Positions 9,301 to 19,200 are shown, numbered from the stretch's first letter. The stretch: 64,000 nt of DNA from Cryptococcus deneoformans JEC21 (GCF_000091045.1 NC_006691.1:905301-969300); one strand, 5' to 3'. Notes: generated by a model from the sequence alone, not told the origin. Made by a program: numbers and translations.

Positions 9301-11310
9301 CCCTGCTTGACTACAATCGACTATGATGCTGTCAAGGCTGGTACTCTCAAGGTTTTCCTCACCACAGATGCATCCAAAGTCGGCATGGGCGCCTGGATAG
9401 GCGTCGGTACTACCAAGGAAAACGCTCAACCTGTCGCCTACGATTCCCGCTCGTTCAACTCTGCACAACGCAACTACTCCACACACGAGCGCGAACTCCT
9501 GGCCATCGTCCATTCTCTTGATCATTGGTGCCCTTTCCTTTATGGTATTCCCGTGTATGCTTTCACAGATCATTTTACGCTCAAATGGTTCTTAGGTCAA
9601 CGCAACTTGTCCTCTCGACAAATCTGCTGGCTGGACATCCTCAAAGACTTCGACGTTCGTATAGAGTATATCAAGGGTGAACATAACGTCTTAGCCGACC
9701 ATCTTTCACGACACATTGGCTCCGACACTCTTCCGCCCACCGATCCCGCCCTGCCCGAGCCCGACAATTGTATTCTCGCCCCCGTGGTCACCTTCGCTCC
9801 CACATTAGCACCGGAGATTATTCGTACCATTGCCCAGGGTTATGACCGTGAGAATCTGTTCAAGGACTGGCTCGCTGATCCTACCACAGCTCCTGGCGCC
9901 TCTACCATCCCCCATGACACTCATACTCTCCTCCTTCTCGATAACCGCCTCTGCATCCCCGACGTTGACACTCTTCGTGAGGACCTTATGCGTCAAGCAC
10001 ATGAAGGCACTGCAGCACACTTGGGCATAGAGAAAACAGTGGAGGTATTACGTGAAGGCTACTTCTGGGAAGGCTTGGTTGGAGATGTCCGTGAGTTCGT
10101 CCGTGCTTGTCACTCATGTCAACAGGCAAATGCATCCACCAAAAAACCTGTCGGTCCCTTGCATCCGCTGCTGGTCCCTCGCGACAAATTCGACGATATC
10201 GCTATGGATTTTGTTGGTCCTCTACCCAGCGCTGGCGGCCACGACTATCTCCTCACCATCACCAACCGGTTAACTGGCTTCATTGAACTCGTCCCATGCT
10301 CCACCACCCTCAACGCTCGCGACCTCGCCCTTCTCTTCTGGAACTGTTGGGTCTCTCGCTATGGCTTACTGCTCTCCATCACCTCGGATCGTGATGCTCT
10401 CTTCACCTCTCGCTTTTGGACAACCCTTTGGGATGAACAGGGTGTCCGGTTGAAGATGTCGACTGCTTTTCATCCGCAAACTGATGGGACTTCAGAGAGA
10501 TCAAACAAGACAGTAGGACAATTGTTGCGGAGTTGGGTTAACAGACAGGGCACTTCATGGGCTAAGTTCCTTCCTCGTATTTCTCAGGCTATGAACAATA
10601 CTGTCCGTCGTTCTACAGGGTACTCTCCCATTCAGCTTGTCTTTGGCTGCCGCCTCCGCATGCTTCCTGGCATCGCCCGCCCGCCACCCTTCACTCGCGA
10701 GTCCATCCCTACTCGTGCTGACTGGACCGCCGCTGCTGCTCAACAAGATCTCTTCCTGGCCGACGCTCAGGACAACCTGGTCTTGGCTAAGCATCGCATG
10801 GCTATCCAAGCTAACCGCCACCGTCAGTCGGAGATCATTTACAATGTTGGAGATTGGGTCTGGTTGGATACTCGCAATAGACTCAAAGAGTTCAAGTCTG
10901 GTGATGGGGATTTCCGTGCTGCTAAGTTCTTCCCACGTTTCCAAGGTCCTTACAAGGTACTGGCTGCTCACTCCGACCGCTCAGTGTATACCTTGGATCT
11001 TCCAGACTCTCCCTCTGGCAGTTACACCACGTTCCATGCCAACCTTCTCAAGCCCTACCTCTCATCTTCTCGCTTTCATCAGACCTCCCCTCTGACTTCT
11101 TCAGCGCCATCAAGCCCTTCCTCTAGTTCCTCCCCAAGGTTATTACAGATTCTGGATGATCGTGAGTTCCGTGGTCGCCGTCAGCTTCGTGTGGTATTCT
11201 CTGGCAATGGTCCCACTGGCCAATGGCGCTACCTGGATGACCTCCGCCCTCTGGCTGGTTTCCAGTCCCTGTATGAGGAGTACTTGGGTCCTGATGATCT
11301 TGCCATTTGA
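6352..11310 (+). CDS. Ty3/gypsy Gag-Pol polyprotein (element E2), intact
   Basis: One uninterrupted frame of 1652 codons starting at an ATG 28 bp after the 5' LTR. Domains in order: Gag (roughly residues 1-300); a zinc knuckle CNDCHKVGHNFKTC (about 318); protease LLDTGAGTSFFD (about 405); RT with YVDDIIIW (about 825); RNase H TTDASKVGMGAW (about 1005); integrase zinc domain ending CHSCQQ; and the integrase core (DFVGPLP, SDRDALF, HPQTDGTSERSNK). Gag and Pol share one frame, so no frameshift is needed, as in E1 and E3. Two in-frame duplications are visible: a 42-bp tandem repeat giving PSHAAPYRVPETLL twice just before RT (about 8329-8412), and a roughly 29-residue repeat with SKIFHKSKVS in the protease-RT linker. 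The key catalytic residues I checked are present, so activity is possible. Confidence 0.94.
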   Translation: MPNAHSPNAQTPLMPPKGQTLKDTPPSEEANTSPVEGDINAQVAAVILHLSKLTSQQSLFGTQGNHKPREVTIPQASSIPNFTGPIRDAPAVLLIDHLEKLLRTNSLFSPQDDDAQTEKLRVIILEVANNSIECTALKAWVRTTGRMMEADGESGWDAWTVAFKKAAMPLAWDQKELRSLLRLQFNQVSDWETFDNQAIQHRHNLMGTDLYPSDTSMATLYRGACPEPLFIRLMTTPEFRNGSLDEVRNLLELTVVKYLENRDQPTHARTKPQALVTSQTQPHLAHPISHYYQAQNPLPYYLSPAGKHIRELFAKENRCNDCHKVGHNFKTCPNRRGPTRVNSRHVDNHEVLIQELTSQLDDHLQLETSIDSDETSYALFHPPLVIQASAAADGRTSIAPPPPLQFLLDTGAGTSFFDPSVVARLGWKVRKDAVERTVRLAGGKPGPVVRDVTSGTFRVRHAIYSGEGVVMELNGTYDGILGLNFCKRYHLLDQSPLFRRLLSSSGKVLTGNDVAVPTSPPPVSHDAKISPLAGTDVTVPMRNSKIFHKSKVSTTAAAPNEDVTVPTPHSKIFHKSKVSQTPVAPQPSAITTKFSAIPSSNSVSLGAAETASYTEIIAQLKNDFAEVFCDKLGDVADFPSITKTKSGVRFEIILKPNATPSHAAPYRVPETLLPSHAAPYRVPETLLPRFREMIAEHLNAGRLRYSSSPWASPAFLVKKPNGQHRLVCDFRALNNQTVPDMYPMGNIQDILHRAARHGNLFAKLDCKDAFFQTLMKDDDIHKTAITTPLGLLEWVVMPQGIRNAPAAQQRRINEALQGLAGECCEAYVDDIIIWGTDSEDLRRNCVSVLAALRRSGLRCSREKSQFYLTETSFLSHVIRPGQILPDPTKIARIEQFPHPTTPKALHSFLGLLNYLREFIPSLATHASVLHACLPPNTAAEKAYYRHLKEHKGRLQESWQGWRWNYGPKERVAFDALRRAVSTVPCLTTIDYDAVKAGTLKVFLTTDASKVGMGAWIGVGTTKENAQPVAYDSRSFNSAQRNYSTHERELLAIVHSLDHWCPFLYGIPVYAFTDHFTLKWFLGQRNLSSRQICWLDILKDFDVRIEYIKGEHNVLADHLSRHIGSDTLPPTDPALPEPDNCILAPVVTFAPTLAPEIIRTIAQGYDRENLFKDWLADPTTAPGASTIPHDTHTLLLLDNRLCIPDVDTLREDLMRQAHEGTAAHLGIEKTVEVLREGYFWEGLVGDVREFVRACHSCQQANASTKKPVGPLHPLLVPRDKFDDIAMDFVGPLPSAGGHDYLLTITNRLTGFIELVPCSTTLNARDLALLFWNCWVSRYGLLLSITSDRDALFTSRFWTTLWDEQGVRLKMSTAFHPQTDGTSERSNKTVGQLLRSWVNRQGTSWAKFLPRISQAMNNTVRRSTGYSPIQLVFGCRLRMLPGIARPPPFTRESIPTRADWTAAAAQQDLFLADAQDNLVLAKHRMAIQANRHRQSEIIYNVGDWVWLDTRNRLKEFKSGDGDFRAAKFFPRFQGPYKVLAAHSDRSVYTLDLPDSPSGSYTTFHANLLKPYLSSSRFHQTSPLTSSAPSSPSSSSSPRLLQILDDREFRGRRQLRVVFSGNGPTGQWRYLDDLRPLAGFQSLYEEYLGPDDLAI

Positions 11311-11775
11311 TCATTCCTTCCTATTCTTCTCTATTCCTCTCCTTATTTTCTCTTTCTCGTCCGCCTGTTCCTTCTTCCTTTCCATTTTCTTTTCTCTCTT
11401 CATTTTTTCTTTTTATCTTCTTCTCTCTTCTTCTGTTCTGGCTCATTTCTTCTCTTCCTTTTTGCTTATTTTCTGGTTTCCTCTCCTCTTTTCTTTTCTT
11501 CCATAGTGTCATGGCTTGGCTTGGGCTGCTCTGTTGGGTTATTTTTTTTGGCCTTTATGGTTTGTTTTTCCCCTGGCTTGTGCTCAACAAGACTAAATCT
11601 TAAAAGGCTGCGCTCAGGAGTGGTTACCTGCTGCGTTCTCCTTCCCCATCTTATCCATCCTGGATCTGGTGACAAGAATTTACAGAGTCAGCCCATGACC
11701 CCCATGCTTATAGCTGTTTTTTTCTCCTTTCTTTTTTGCCTCTTTGTCCTTCTCTTATTACTTCTATTTCTTTTT
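11311..11775 (+). other. E2 pyrimidine-rich region after pol
   Basis: No gene. Strongly biased to T and C on the plus strand, like the equivalent region of E1. It is interrupted by the solo LTR B; the remaining E2 sequence resumes at 12282. Confidence 0.6.
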
Positions 11776-11780
11776 CCTGT

Positions 11781-12281
11781 TGTAAGTGCAGAGCCCTTAC
11801 CACCATTCATTCTCACCATATGGTAGGATTTATTCCTATGCATTGGTCGATGTTGGTAGGTGAGATTTGATGCCGAAACGCGTTTTTCTGACTTCGCCGA
11901 AACGCGGCATTGAGCTCTGTCCGGCCTTATCCTATGCATGATATTTTATTCTCATGCATAGGACCGGCAATTGCTGCCGAAACGCGGCGGCGGACTTCGC
12001 CGGATCTCTGCCCCTTTTTTCGATGGACTTCTGTTTGTTTCTGCATACATCCATACATACATATATATATAGATCTCATACATAGTTATAGTTTTCTCTT
12101 TCTCCAAGCGAAACTCATGCATATCAACCATTGCTAGTTTCGCATCCAGTAGACCACTATAACTATAAACAAACACCGAACGCTTCCTCGAACACATCCG
12201 AACGCCCTCTATACCTATACCACGAACGCCCATCCTTCTCGAACGCCAACCGAACGCAGTGAGGCACCCCCAGTGCCTACA
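11781..12281 (+). repeat. Solo LTR B inserted into E2
   Basis: Starts TGTAAGTGCAGAGCCC and ends CAGTGCCTACA. It is flanked by a perfect 5-bp target duplication CCTGT (11776-11780 and 12282-12286). It shares only its termini with LTR A, while the body matches the inverted LTR at 16389-16908. It contains a perfect 11-bp hairpin (11931-11941 with 11952-11962) and a cluster of CGAACGC motifs near its 3' end. Confidence 0.92.
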
Positions 12282-12337
12282 CCTGTCCCTGCCTCCTGGT
12301 AACTGCTGTTCTTGCTTCCAGGCATAGGCTCTTTGAC

Positions 12338-12350
12338 AGATGGGGGAGAG
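12338..12350 (+). other. Polypurine tract of E2
   Basis: AGATGGGGGAGAG sits directly before the TG of the 3' LTR A, the expected plus-strand primer site. The bases between the solo LTR B and this tract show no gene. Confidence 0.75.
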
Positions 12351-13085
12351 TGTAAGTGCAGAGCTGTCAGAATGATTGATCCAACCTGGATCTGGAGAGA
12401 TCAGTAGGGATCTGGAGGCATGGGAATTGTTAGTGGAGGCATGGGAATTGTTAGTGGAGGCATGGGAATTGTTGGTGGAGGCATGGGAATTGTTGGTGGT
12501 GGCATGGGAAGAAGGGGAGATTAGATTACATAAGCCAGAACACTTACAATATCGAAACAAATAAAGACAAAGGATTGTAGAATAGTTTCCATGCAACTTA
12601 GACATCTCTGGCAATCGACACCGCGTGCTCAAGCTCTCTCTAGACAACTCTACATCTGACAAGAGCACTATACTCATTTATTCTCTATGCATGCAGTCTT
12701 TGTGCATGCATCATCCTATGCATATTGCATATGCAGGAATTTATGCATTGCATTTACATGCAGGAATTTATGCAGTGCATTTACATGCATGCATTCCCAT
12801 GTATAAGCTGTATGAATATTCAGCTATATTTGTTGTGTATGTATTCATCCAGATTATGTAACATTCCATGTGTATAATGTTACATTTGAAATACTTAGTA
12901 ATGACGTGGCATTTGATGTGTGTAACTTTACTTTCTGACACACAGTTGGTACTTAGTAAAATAGTAGTCGCATATTGTTGTAGTTCTTCAATACTCAATC
13001 CACATGTATTACAACCAGTGCATGTTTTGCTAGTCAACTACACACTATACTACTATGACACTCAGTGAGACACCCAGTGTCTACA
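12351..13085 (+). repeat. LTR family A, 3' LTR of E2, split by a copia LTR
   Basis: The first 14 bp (12351-12364) and the remainder (12667-13085) add up to the same 433 bp as the 5' LTR. They differ from it at about six positions, all substitutions by my reading. The split is explained fully by the nested copia solo LTR and its target duplication. The LTR ends directly against E1 3' sequence. Confidence 0.9.
12365..12661 (+). repeat. Solo Ty1/copia LTR nested in LTR A
   Basis: Starts TGTCAGAATGATTG and ends ACATCTGACA, and is flanked by a perfect 5-bp duplication AGAGC (12360-12364 and 12662-12666). It matches the copia LTR at 19201-19519 in opposite orientation. It contains five units of a 21-bp tandem repeat around GGAGGCATGGGAATTGTTAGT, against seven in the other copy. 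Confidence 0.93.
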
Positions 13086-13244
13086 GTTTCCCTCAGTCAA
13101 CATGTTTCATGGATTGTCTCTCAGCCTGGCCCCTCATAGAAGCCCAGTTTCTACAGTTTTCTAGCCCGTTCTTCTCCCCCTTTTTTTGTGTGTTTTTTCC
13201 CTTCTTCTCCCCCACATCCTCCGTCTCATCCAGGAGGGGGAGGG
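13086..13244 (+). repeat. 3' internal end of a second E1-family element
   Basis: Closely matches 4206-4366 of E1, including the polypurine tract (13232-13244). It begins abruptly at the end of LTR A, so the rest of this E1 copy is missing on the left. Confidence 0.85.
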
Positions 13245-13969
13245 TGTAAGAGGCTAGCCTCCGACCCAGCTGACCCACATCTCATGAGGTCACCACTTTC
13301 CCCAGTTTCTAATTTCGAGCCGCGTTTCAATTTACTTCCGCTTCTTCCTCCAAGTTGCGCGTGTCAAATTGCATCCGCTCTCCCTTCTCCCAAGTCACGT
13401 GCTTTATTTTTCCCCTGTTTCTCCGAGCCGCATCTCAATTTACTTCCGCTTTTTTCCTCCAAGTCGCGCGCGTCAAATTGCATCCGTACTCTTCCTCCCA
13501 GGTCACGTGCATTATTTTACTTCTGCTTTTTTTCTCTTCTTATTTTCTCTTCCATTTCTCGTCCTAAGTCCGAGTTTCTTGTCCGATTTTTCATGCCACA
13601 AGCCCCGGTGTTTACTGGAACTTTGGTCGCGACTGGTTTCGAGAGTGAAGGCAAAGTACATGGAAAGGTTGACACACAATTTCCTTTATTCTTTTATCCT
13701 TGTTGTGTTCAACCTTTCCTTTTTCCGACCTTACAGTCACAAGTACCTTGCCTTCTCCTCTTGTTCCTATCAATTCTTCATCTTGTCTCCTTTACTAGTC
13801 GCTGATAGGACATAATCAGCATATGCATTTGGGATCTTGTTTGCTTCTCTCCAGTCTGAAGTTAAGCCTCGAGCCCTGCCAGCCCTAAGAGCCCACCAGT
13901 TCTCTCCAAGCCTTGTCCCTCCAAGCTAGCCCAACCAGTTCAGTGAAGGTCTATTGTCCAGACCTTACA
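13245..13969 (+). repeat. LTR family D, second copy
   Basis: TGTAAGAGGC to GACCTTACA, directly after a polypurine tract. It lacks the roughly 220-bp internal duplication of the copy at 4367-5310, but has the two CACGTG-bearing tandem units. On the right it abuts E3 pol in the opposite orientation. Confidence 0.88.
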
Positions 13970-16344
13970 GAGACCTCATCGAGAAATAACTGAGATTTCT
14001 CACGAGAGCAGCGAAGACCACTATGACGAAGAGCAGAAAGGACGATCACAATGTTATCGTGTAGGTCCTTAGCATCTTTTCCCCAGATAATAATATCGTC
14101 CATGTATGCCTTGCAACATTCCCCAGCTAACCCTTGTAAGGCCTCGTTGATATGACGTTGTTGGGCAGCCGGCGCATTGCGGATGCCTTGAGGCATGACT
14201 ACCCACTCCAGAAGGCCGAGAGGTGTGGTAATAGCTGTTTTGGGGATATCCTCCTCCTTCATGAGTGTTTGAAAGAAGGCATCTTTGCAGTCTAGCTTGG
14301 CGAATATCTTCCCTTTGCACACCGCACGGTGCAAGATATCCTGGACGTTGCCCATGGGATACATATCAGGGACCGTGACATCGTTAAGAGCCCGAAAATC
14401 GCAAACCATACGGAATTTCCCATTACCTTTAGACACAAGAAATGCCGGAGATGCCCAAGGAGAACTGGAATAGCGAAGACAACCTGCATTCAGATGCTCT
14501 AACAGCATCTCGCGGAAACGAGGGAGCAGGGCTTCGGGTACGCAGTAAGGCGCCAAGTGTTTGGGAGTGGCGCCATGTTTGAGATTAATTTCGAAATGGA
14601 TACCCGACCTGGTCTTTGATATGGTGGGGAAGTTTCGTACGTCGCCTAGATCATCACAAAAGACATTGTGGAACTCGGCCTGGAGACGACGCAGGACATC
14701 TGTCAGACTGTGAGAATCTGCGGCCGCGGTCGCATGCGGAGTTGTCGGGTGGATCTCCGTGTGGTGTAGCCTAGTAGCGGAGACAAGCTCCGAAGGAGAC
14801 GCGCCATCCTTTCGCAGTCCTAACACAGATAGGTTCGTGCCTCCAGCCTCCAATAGATGAACAAGGGAGGTTGTATCTGCCAATAAACTGTGCTGAGCAA
14901 GGAAGTTAAGCCCTAAGATACCATCATACATTCCATGCAAATCCATCACCACACTGTTTATTTGATACATCCTGTCGCCTAGAGAAAACGAACTGATAAC
15001 CGTATTCATGACTATGGGACCCGCCTTTCCGCCAGCTAACCTAACTCTCATCCATACGGCACCTGTCTTCACCGACCATCCCAGCCTCGCTGCCAGCTTT
15101 GGATCCACGAAGGTCGTGGATGCCCCTGTGTCGATTAGGAGCCTAATGAGACGAGCTGGCCAGAGGTCATCAGCCGGGATCAGAACGGATATAGCAAGAA
15201 GAGGGTGGAAAAGGGCATATGAAGAGTCTTGAATAGGTTCGATGGCTGACAGAATAGTTTGCGCAAGAGTGAGGTATGCCGAAGTGGTATCCCCAGCAGT
15301 TAACTCGGTCTCCAGCTGATTCACCTTAGGCTGAGTATGGTGCGCACGACTGGGGCATTGTGGGTGTTGGTGACCAATCTTGTGGCAGTTGAAACAACAG
15401 CTCTCTTGGTGGAATACATCACAAATGTACCGACTGGCTGGCGAACGATAATAAGGGAGCGGGTGGGTGGGGTCATGATAGTAATTGACCAGCTGAGGAA
15501 GTTGAGCAGAGTCCGAGGATCAGGAGGCGGAAGAAGCAGGAGTCTTAATAGAGCATGGTGCGTGTTGAGAGGCTGCATCTTCATGTGCGATTCATTCAAT
15601 ATGATTGCTAATCAACGCACATAGGCCATCCAAATTGTTCGTGTGAAATCCGGGCTCATCCACTAGGCAGAGAAAAAGGCGCTTGGGACAAGCAGCACAG
15701 TAAAGGCGAGCAATTTCATGGTTGAGGGGATAGTGGTGGGTACCATGAAGATGGCTGCAATGAAGAATAACAGCATCGTCGAATTTTCGCCACGCATTGG
15801 GAGAAACCTCTGGAAGTGAGAGACAGAATAAGGTACGAGACTCCCGATACTCCCAATGTGAAAGTATGGCCTTAGCTTTGAAAGCAATTGACCAGTCTTG
15901 CCAAGTACTCCTCCCATCCTCCTCCATACGGCGGCCCTCGTGTTCGACCCAACCAACTAAACCAGCACAGTCTATTGAATTGTTGGCCAACTCGATTACA
16001 GTAATTCGCCTTCGCACCTCAAGCTCCTCATCATCAGAAGGAGTCAATAAGCCGTTTGTTCGAAGTAGTTGTTGTAGGTGACGAAGGTGTGTCAATACGC
16101 TGTCTGCATTCCCCAGGGGACCCTGGAAACAGGGAATGTCTGAGGCCTTAGGTAGAGGAAGACCCCGAAGATTGTACTGATCTCTAACTGTTGACTGTTT
16201 TTGTTGTTTGAGCAGTAACTCAGTAAGGAGTGCAAGTGTGTCGTCCTGCTTCTGGGCACGGCCAACTAGGCACTCCAAAAGCGCTGCAGTAGGGGATTCA
16301 GGAGGTGGGTCCTCCACTGCTCCTTTAGTGGGTTTCGACAGCAT
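13970..16344 (-). pseudogene. Broken Gag-Pol of E3 (gag, protease, partial RT)
   Basis: Starts at an ATG 45 bp after the LTR. Gag is related to that of E2. The zinc knuckle CFNCHKIGHQHPQC (about 15365-15410), protease LIDTGASTTFVDP and RT with YMDDIIIW follow in the same frame. Two in-frame TGA codons separate gag (stop near 15592) from the zinc knuckle (second near 15530). Both could come from C-to-T change of CGA. RT ends mid-domain where LTR D begins; the last few codons of the frame are LTR sequence. It is not functional as it stands. Confidence 0.88.
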
Positions 16345-16388
16345 CGTAGGTATTGCGATTCATGGGAAAGGCTAGTTTGAAAAAAAAG

Positions 16389-16908
16389 TGTAGGCACTGT
16401 GGGTGCCTCACTGCGTTCGGTTGGCGTTCGAGAAGGATAAGCATTCGATGTTTGTGTTCAAGGAAGCGTTCGAGGGTGTTCGAGGGCGTTCGAGGGCGTT
16501 CGGATGCATTCGAGGTTTGGTTATAGTTATAGTGGTCTAAATGGATGCAAACTAGCACTGGAGTATGCATTAAGTTTGCTAAGTAAAAGGAGAACTATAA
16601 CTATGTACCAATATATATATATATATGTATATATGCATGACTAAAGAACCAAACAGAAACCCATCGAAAAAAGGAGGCGGAGATCCGGTGATATCCGCCA
16701 ACGCACCTTGGCAGCAATTGCCGGTCCTATGCATGAGAATAAAATATCATGCATAGGATAAAGGCCAGACAGAGCTCGATGCCGCGTTTTGGCGAAGTCC
16801 AAAAGACGCATTTCGGCATCAAATCTCACCTACCAACATCGACCAATGCATAGGAATAAATCCTACCATATGGTGAGAACGAGTGGTGGTAAGGGCTCTG
16901 CACTTACA
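16389..16908 (-). repeat. LTR family B, 5' LTR of E3
   Basis: On the minus strand it runs TGTAAGTGCAGAGCCC to CAGTGCCTACA. It is 520 bp against 501 bp for the solo copy at 11781-12281, and both have the ATGCATAGG hairpin and the GCGTTCG cluster. Its outer end lies inside the copia integrase gene. Confidence 0.9.
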
Positions 16909-18921
16909 CGAGGCTTCAATTTGTTGGTGTTGGTATAATCCCTAAAGAAAATCTTTTCTCCAAATGTGTGAAGTTGAGTGAACAACAGTTTCTTGCCATA
17001 CCAGCATTCAAAGGGAATTCCATTGTTGGAGTCAAAGGAGCAGTTGCGAGAGAAGGCAATGTATTTAGCAGCCTCACCCCAGAAGCTAGCTGGCAGTCCA
17101 GTCTCCACAAGCAAAGTTCTCACACCATTGAGGATAGTAAGATGCGCCCTCTCCACTCTCCCATTCTGTGCATGAGCATCAGGTGGCACCATGACATGCT
17201 CAATCCCTTTCTCCCTGATATACCTCTGGAATGCTGCTGATGTAAATTCTCCGCCCCTATCAGACTGAATAGATTGAACCTTATGACCAGTCTGAGTTTC
17301 AGCATGATTGACAAAGTTTTTGAAACTCTGCAGTGTCTCAGACTTCATTCTCATCAAGGTGAGGGAAATCCGGTGGCTGTAATCATCATAGACAGTCAGG
17401 AAGTATCGCATACCTCCCTTGGAAGCGACTGGTGCTGGTCCCCAGATGTCGATATGCAATAGTTCAAGTGGCCTGGAAGCTCTGATGTTGGGTTCAGGTG
17501 GTGAAGGAAGTCGCCCAGTTTTCCCCTTAATACACGCTTCACAATAGAAATCTTTGGTATCACCAGCATTTGCATTCTTCAATTGATTATTCTGACCAAG
17601 TCTCCCTTCTTTTGCAAGCCTAACCACTTTCTCAATCCCCAAATGCCCTAGCTTATGATGCCATTCTGAGAGAGTATCAGCCAGTTGAACAGGATAGGCA
17701 TGGCCAGATGGATCTACCTGCAGGGAGTAGGCACCATCTTTGAATGGGGCAGACAAGCAGACCTGGTTAGACCTGGTTAGATTGATCAAAAAGTTCACCT
17801 TTACTGCTGCTGAATGCCCAGTGGAAACCAGATGGGACCTTGTTAACAGCGAGAAGGTTGCACTGGAGTTGGGGAACATGGAGGACTTGCTGAAGAGTGG
17901 TAGCTCCAATGGTCATAGTTCCCTGGCCAGCGACTGGAAGGATAGTGCCATTACCAATCTTTACACTTCTGACAATTGTTGCTGGCCCATAGTTGTGAAG
18001 TAAGTCTTTGTTGCTAACCATGTGGTGTGAAGCCCCTGAGTCCACTATGAAGGAGTTGTCATGGAAACAGGTTGTAGTTGCTGCTACAGCATGGAAGGTA
18101 GATGCCAGCTCCTCTGCCTTAGCAGACTCACCGGTACCCACCCTAGCCTGACCTGACTGACTGTGGTTCTTGCTGAACATCCTGAGAGAGCAGTCTCTGG
18201 TATTGTGAGTAGGCACTTTATGGATACTGCACCATTTCTCACTCCATTCCCTTGGCTTGGCCCTTCTATTGCTTTTGTTGCCTTGGGTGTGACTCTCCTG
18301 CACCCTGTTAGCCATTGCTACCTCCTCACTGGACCTCCTTGTCCACTCAGCTTGGACTGCTGCCTGCACAGCCGAAGAGGTAAGCGGTTCTCTGAGCCAG
18401 AGAGTTTGCTTGACAGTGGTGAATGATCCTGGAAGAGCTAGGGTCATGGCATAGGCAAGCATTCGGTCCGAGAGGTTCTCACCACTGCTGTTAATCTGTG
18501 CATGAGCAGACCTGATCTCTGCCATGCATTTGTTTGGGTCTTCTCCTTCAATGACAGGGGATATCCACATTTGTTGCAAAAGTTGAGCCTGTCTTGCGCC
18601 CACTGCTGCTGAGTACTGGGATTTGAGCTCCTCCCAGAGTGCTGAGCTGTCTGCTGTCTCTACAGATCGTATGTTGGCAGGGAGGGATGCCTGGACTTCT
18701 GGTGAGAGTGATTTGATAAGAAGGGCAAAAGCTTGCCTGGACCTCTTGTACTTCTCCTTGTCCTCTTTGGAGGACATGCTGTCAAGGCTGACTGGAGTAC
18801 CAATCTCCAGGTCCTTGAGGATGAGAGATGTTTTGATAGATAGCTCCCATTCAGTATAGTTCTGGGGGCCAGTTAAGATGACCCCCTGGTAGGATGTGTT
18901 GTTGTCTGTATTGTTGGACAT
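16909..18921 (-). pseudogene. Copia Gag-Pol: gag, protease, integrase; frameshifted and truncated
   Basis: The ATG is at 18921. The first frame (to about 17767) holds a UBN2-type Gag and the protease motif FIVDSGASHHMVSN. The second frame (17909 to 16909) holds the pre-integrase zinc region (WHHKLGHLGIEK) and the integrase core with LLHIDIWGP, QSDRGGEFTS and the downstream NGRVERAH with its catalytic Glu. The break between frames is an exact tandem duplication of the 10-bp unit ACCTGGTTAG at 17760-17781, which introduces a stop and shifts the frame. The protein then runs into LTR B. The element order protease, integrase, (RT) is diagnostic of Ty1/copia. Confidence 0.9.
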
Positions 18922-19189
18922 GATGTGTGTGTAGCTTTCAGAGCTCTATAGGAGAAGTGAGAGTCGTGTTCTTTGTAATAGAGATAAAGAGACGTCCAGG
19001 TTGTACTTAGCTAACGCAAGGCAAGTTTGCTTGTGCACTAGGCGCAGTGACTTGCCACTGGGGGGCACCAGATTTTCTCACCACTTGTTGGTATCAAGCA
19101 GTACCTGTGGTACTAATGCAATAGTGACCTGCAGGATTTGTGTTGGTTGGCTGATGTGTTTGCTAGAGTCTAGTGCTATTAAGCAGCAC

Positions 19190-19200
19190 GGCTCATAACC
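19190..19200 (-). other. Putative copia primer binding site (half initiator-tRNA type)
   Basis: Immediately after the 5' LTR the minus strand reads GGTTATGAGCC. This is complementary to GGCUCAUAACC, the anticodon-loop region of initiator tRNA-Met, and not to a tRNA 3' end. Drosophila copia is known to prime from a half tRNA cut in the anticodon loop. Matching of the next bases was not tested. Confidence 0.6.

Larger units (their letters stand above)
5891..13085 (+). mobile_element. Ty3/gypsy retrotransposon E2 with two LTR A copies
   Basis: The two LTRs are 433 bp each once the nested copia LTR is removed and differ at about six positions. Between them lie one intact gag-pol frame, a pyrimidine-rich 3' region and a polypurine tract. 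Two later insertions sit inside: a solo LTR B (11781-12281) and a solo copia LTR (12365-12661). The outer flanks (GCTGA left, GTTTC right) do not form a target duplication, so the present ends were rearranged. Confidence 0.85.
13970..16908 (-). mobile_element. Truncated Ty3/gypsy element E3 with 5' LTR B
   Basis: Read on the minus strand: LTR B (16908-16389), gag, protease and the first half of RT, then truncation at LTR D. RNase H, integrase and the 3' LTR are absent. The right end interrupts the copia element E4. Confidence 0.88.
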
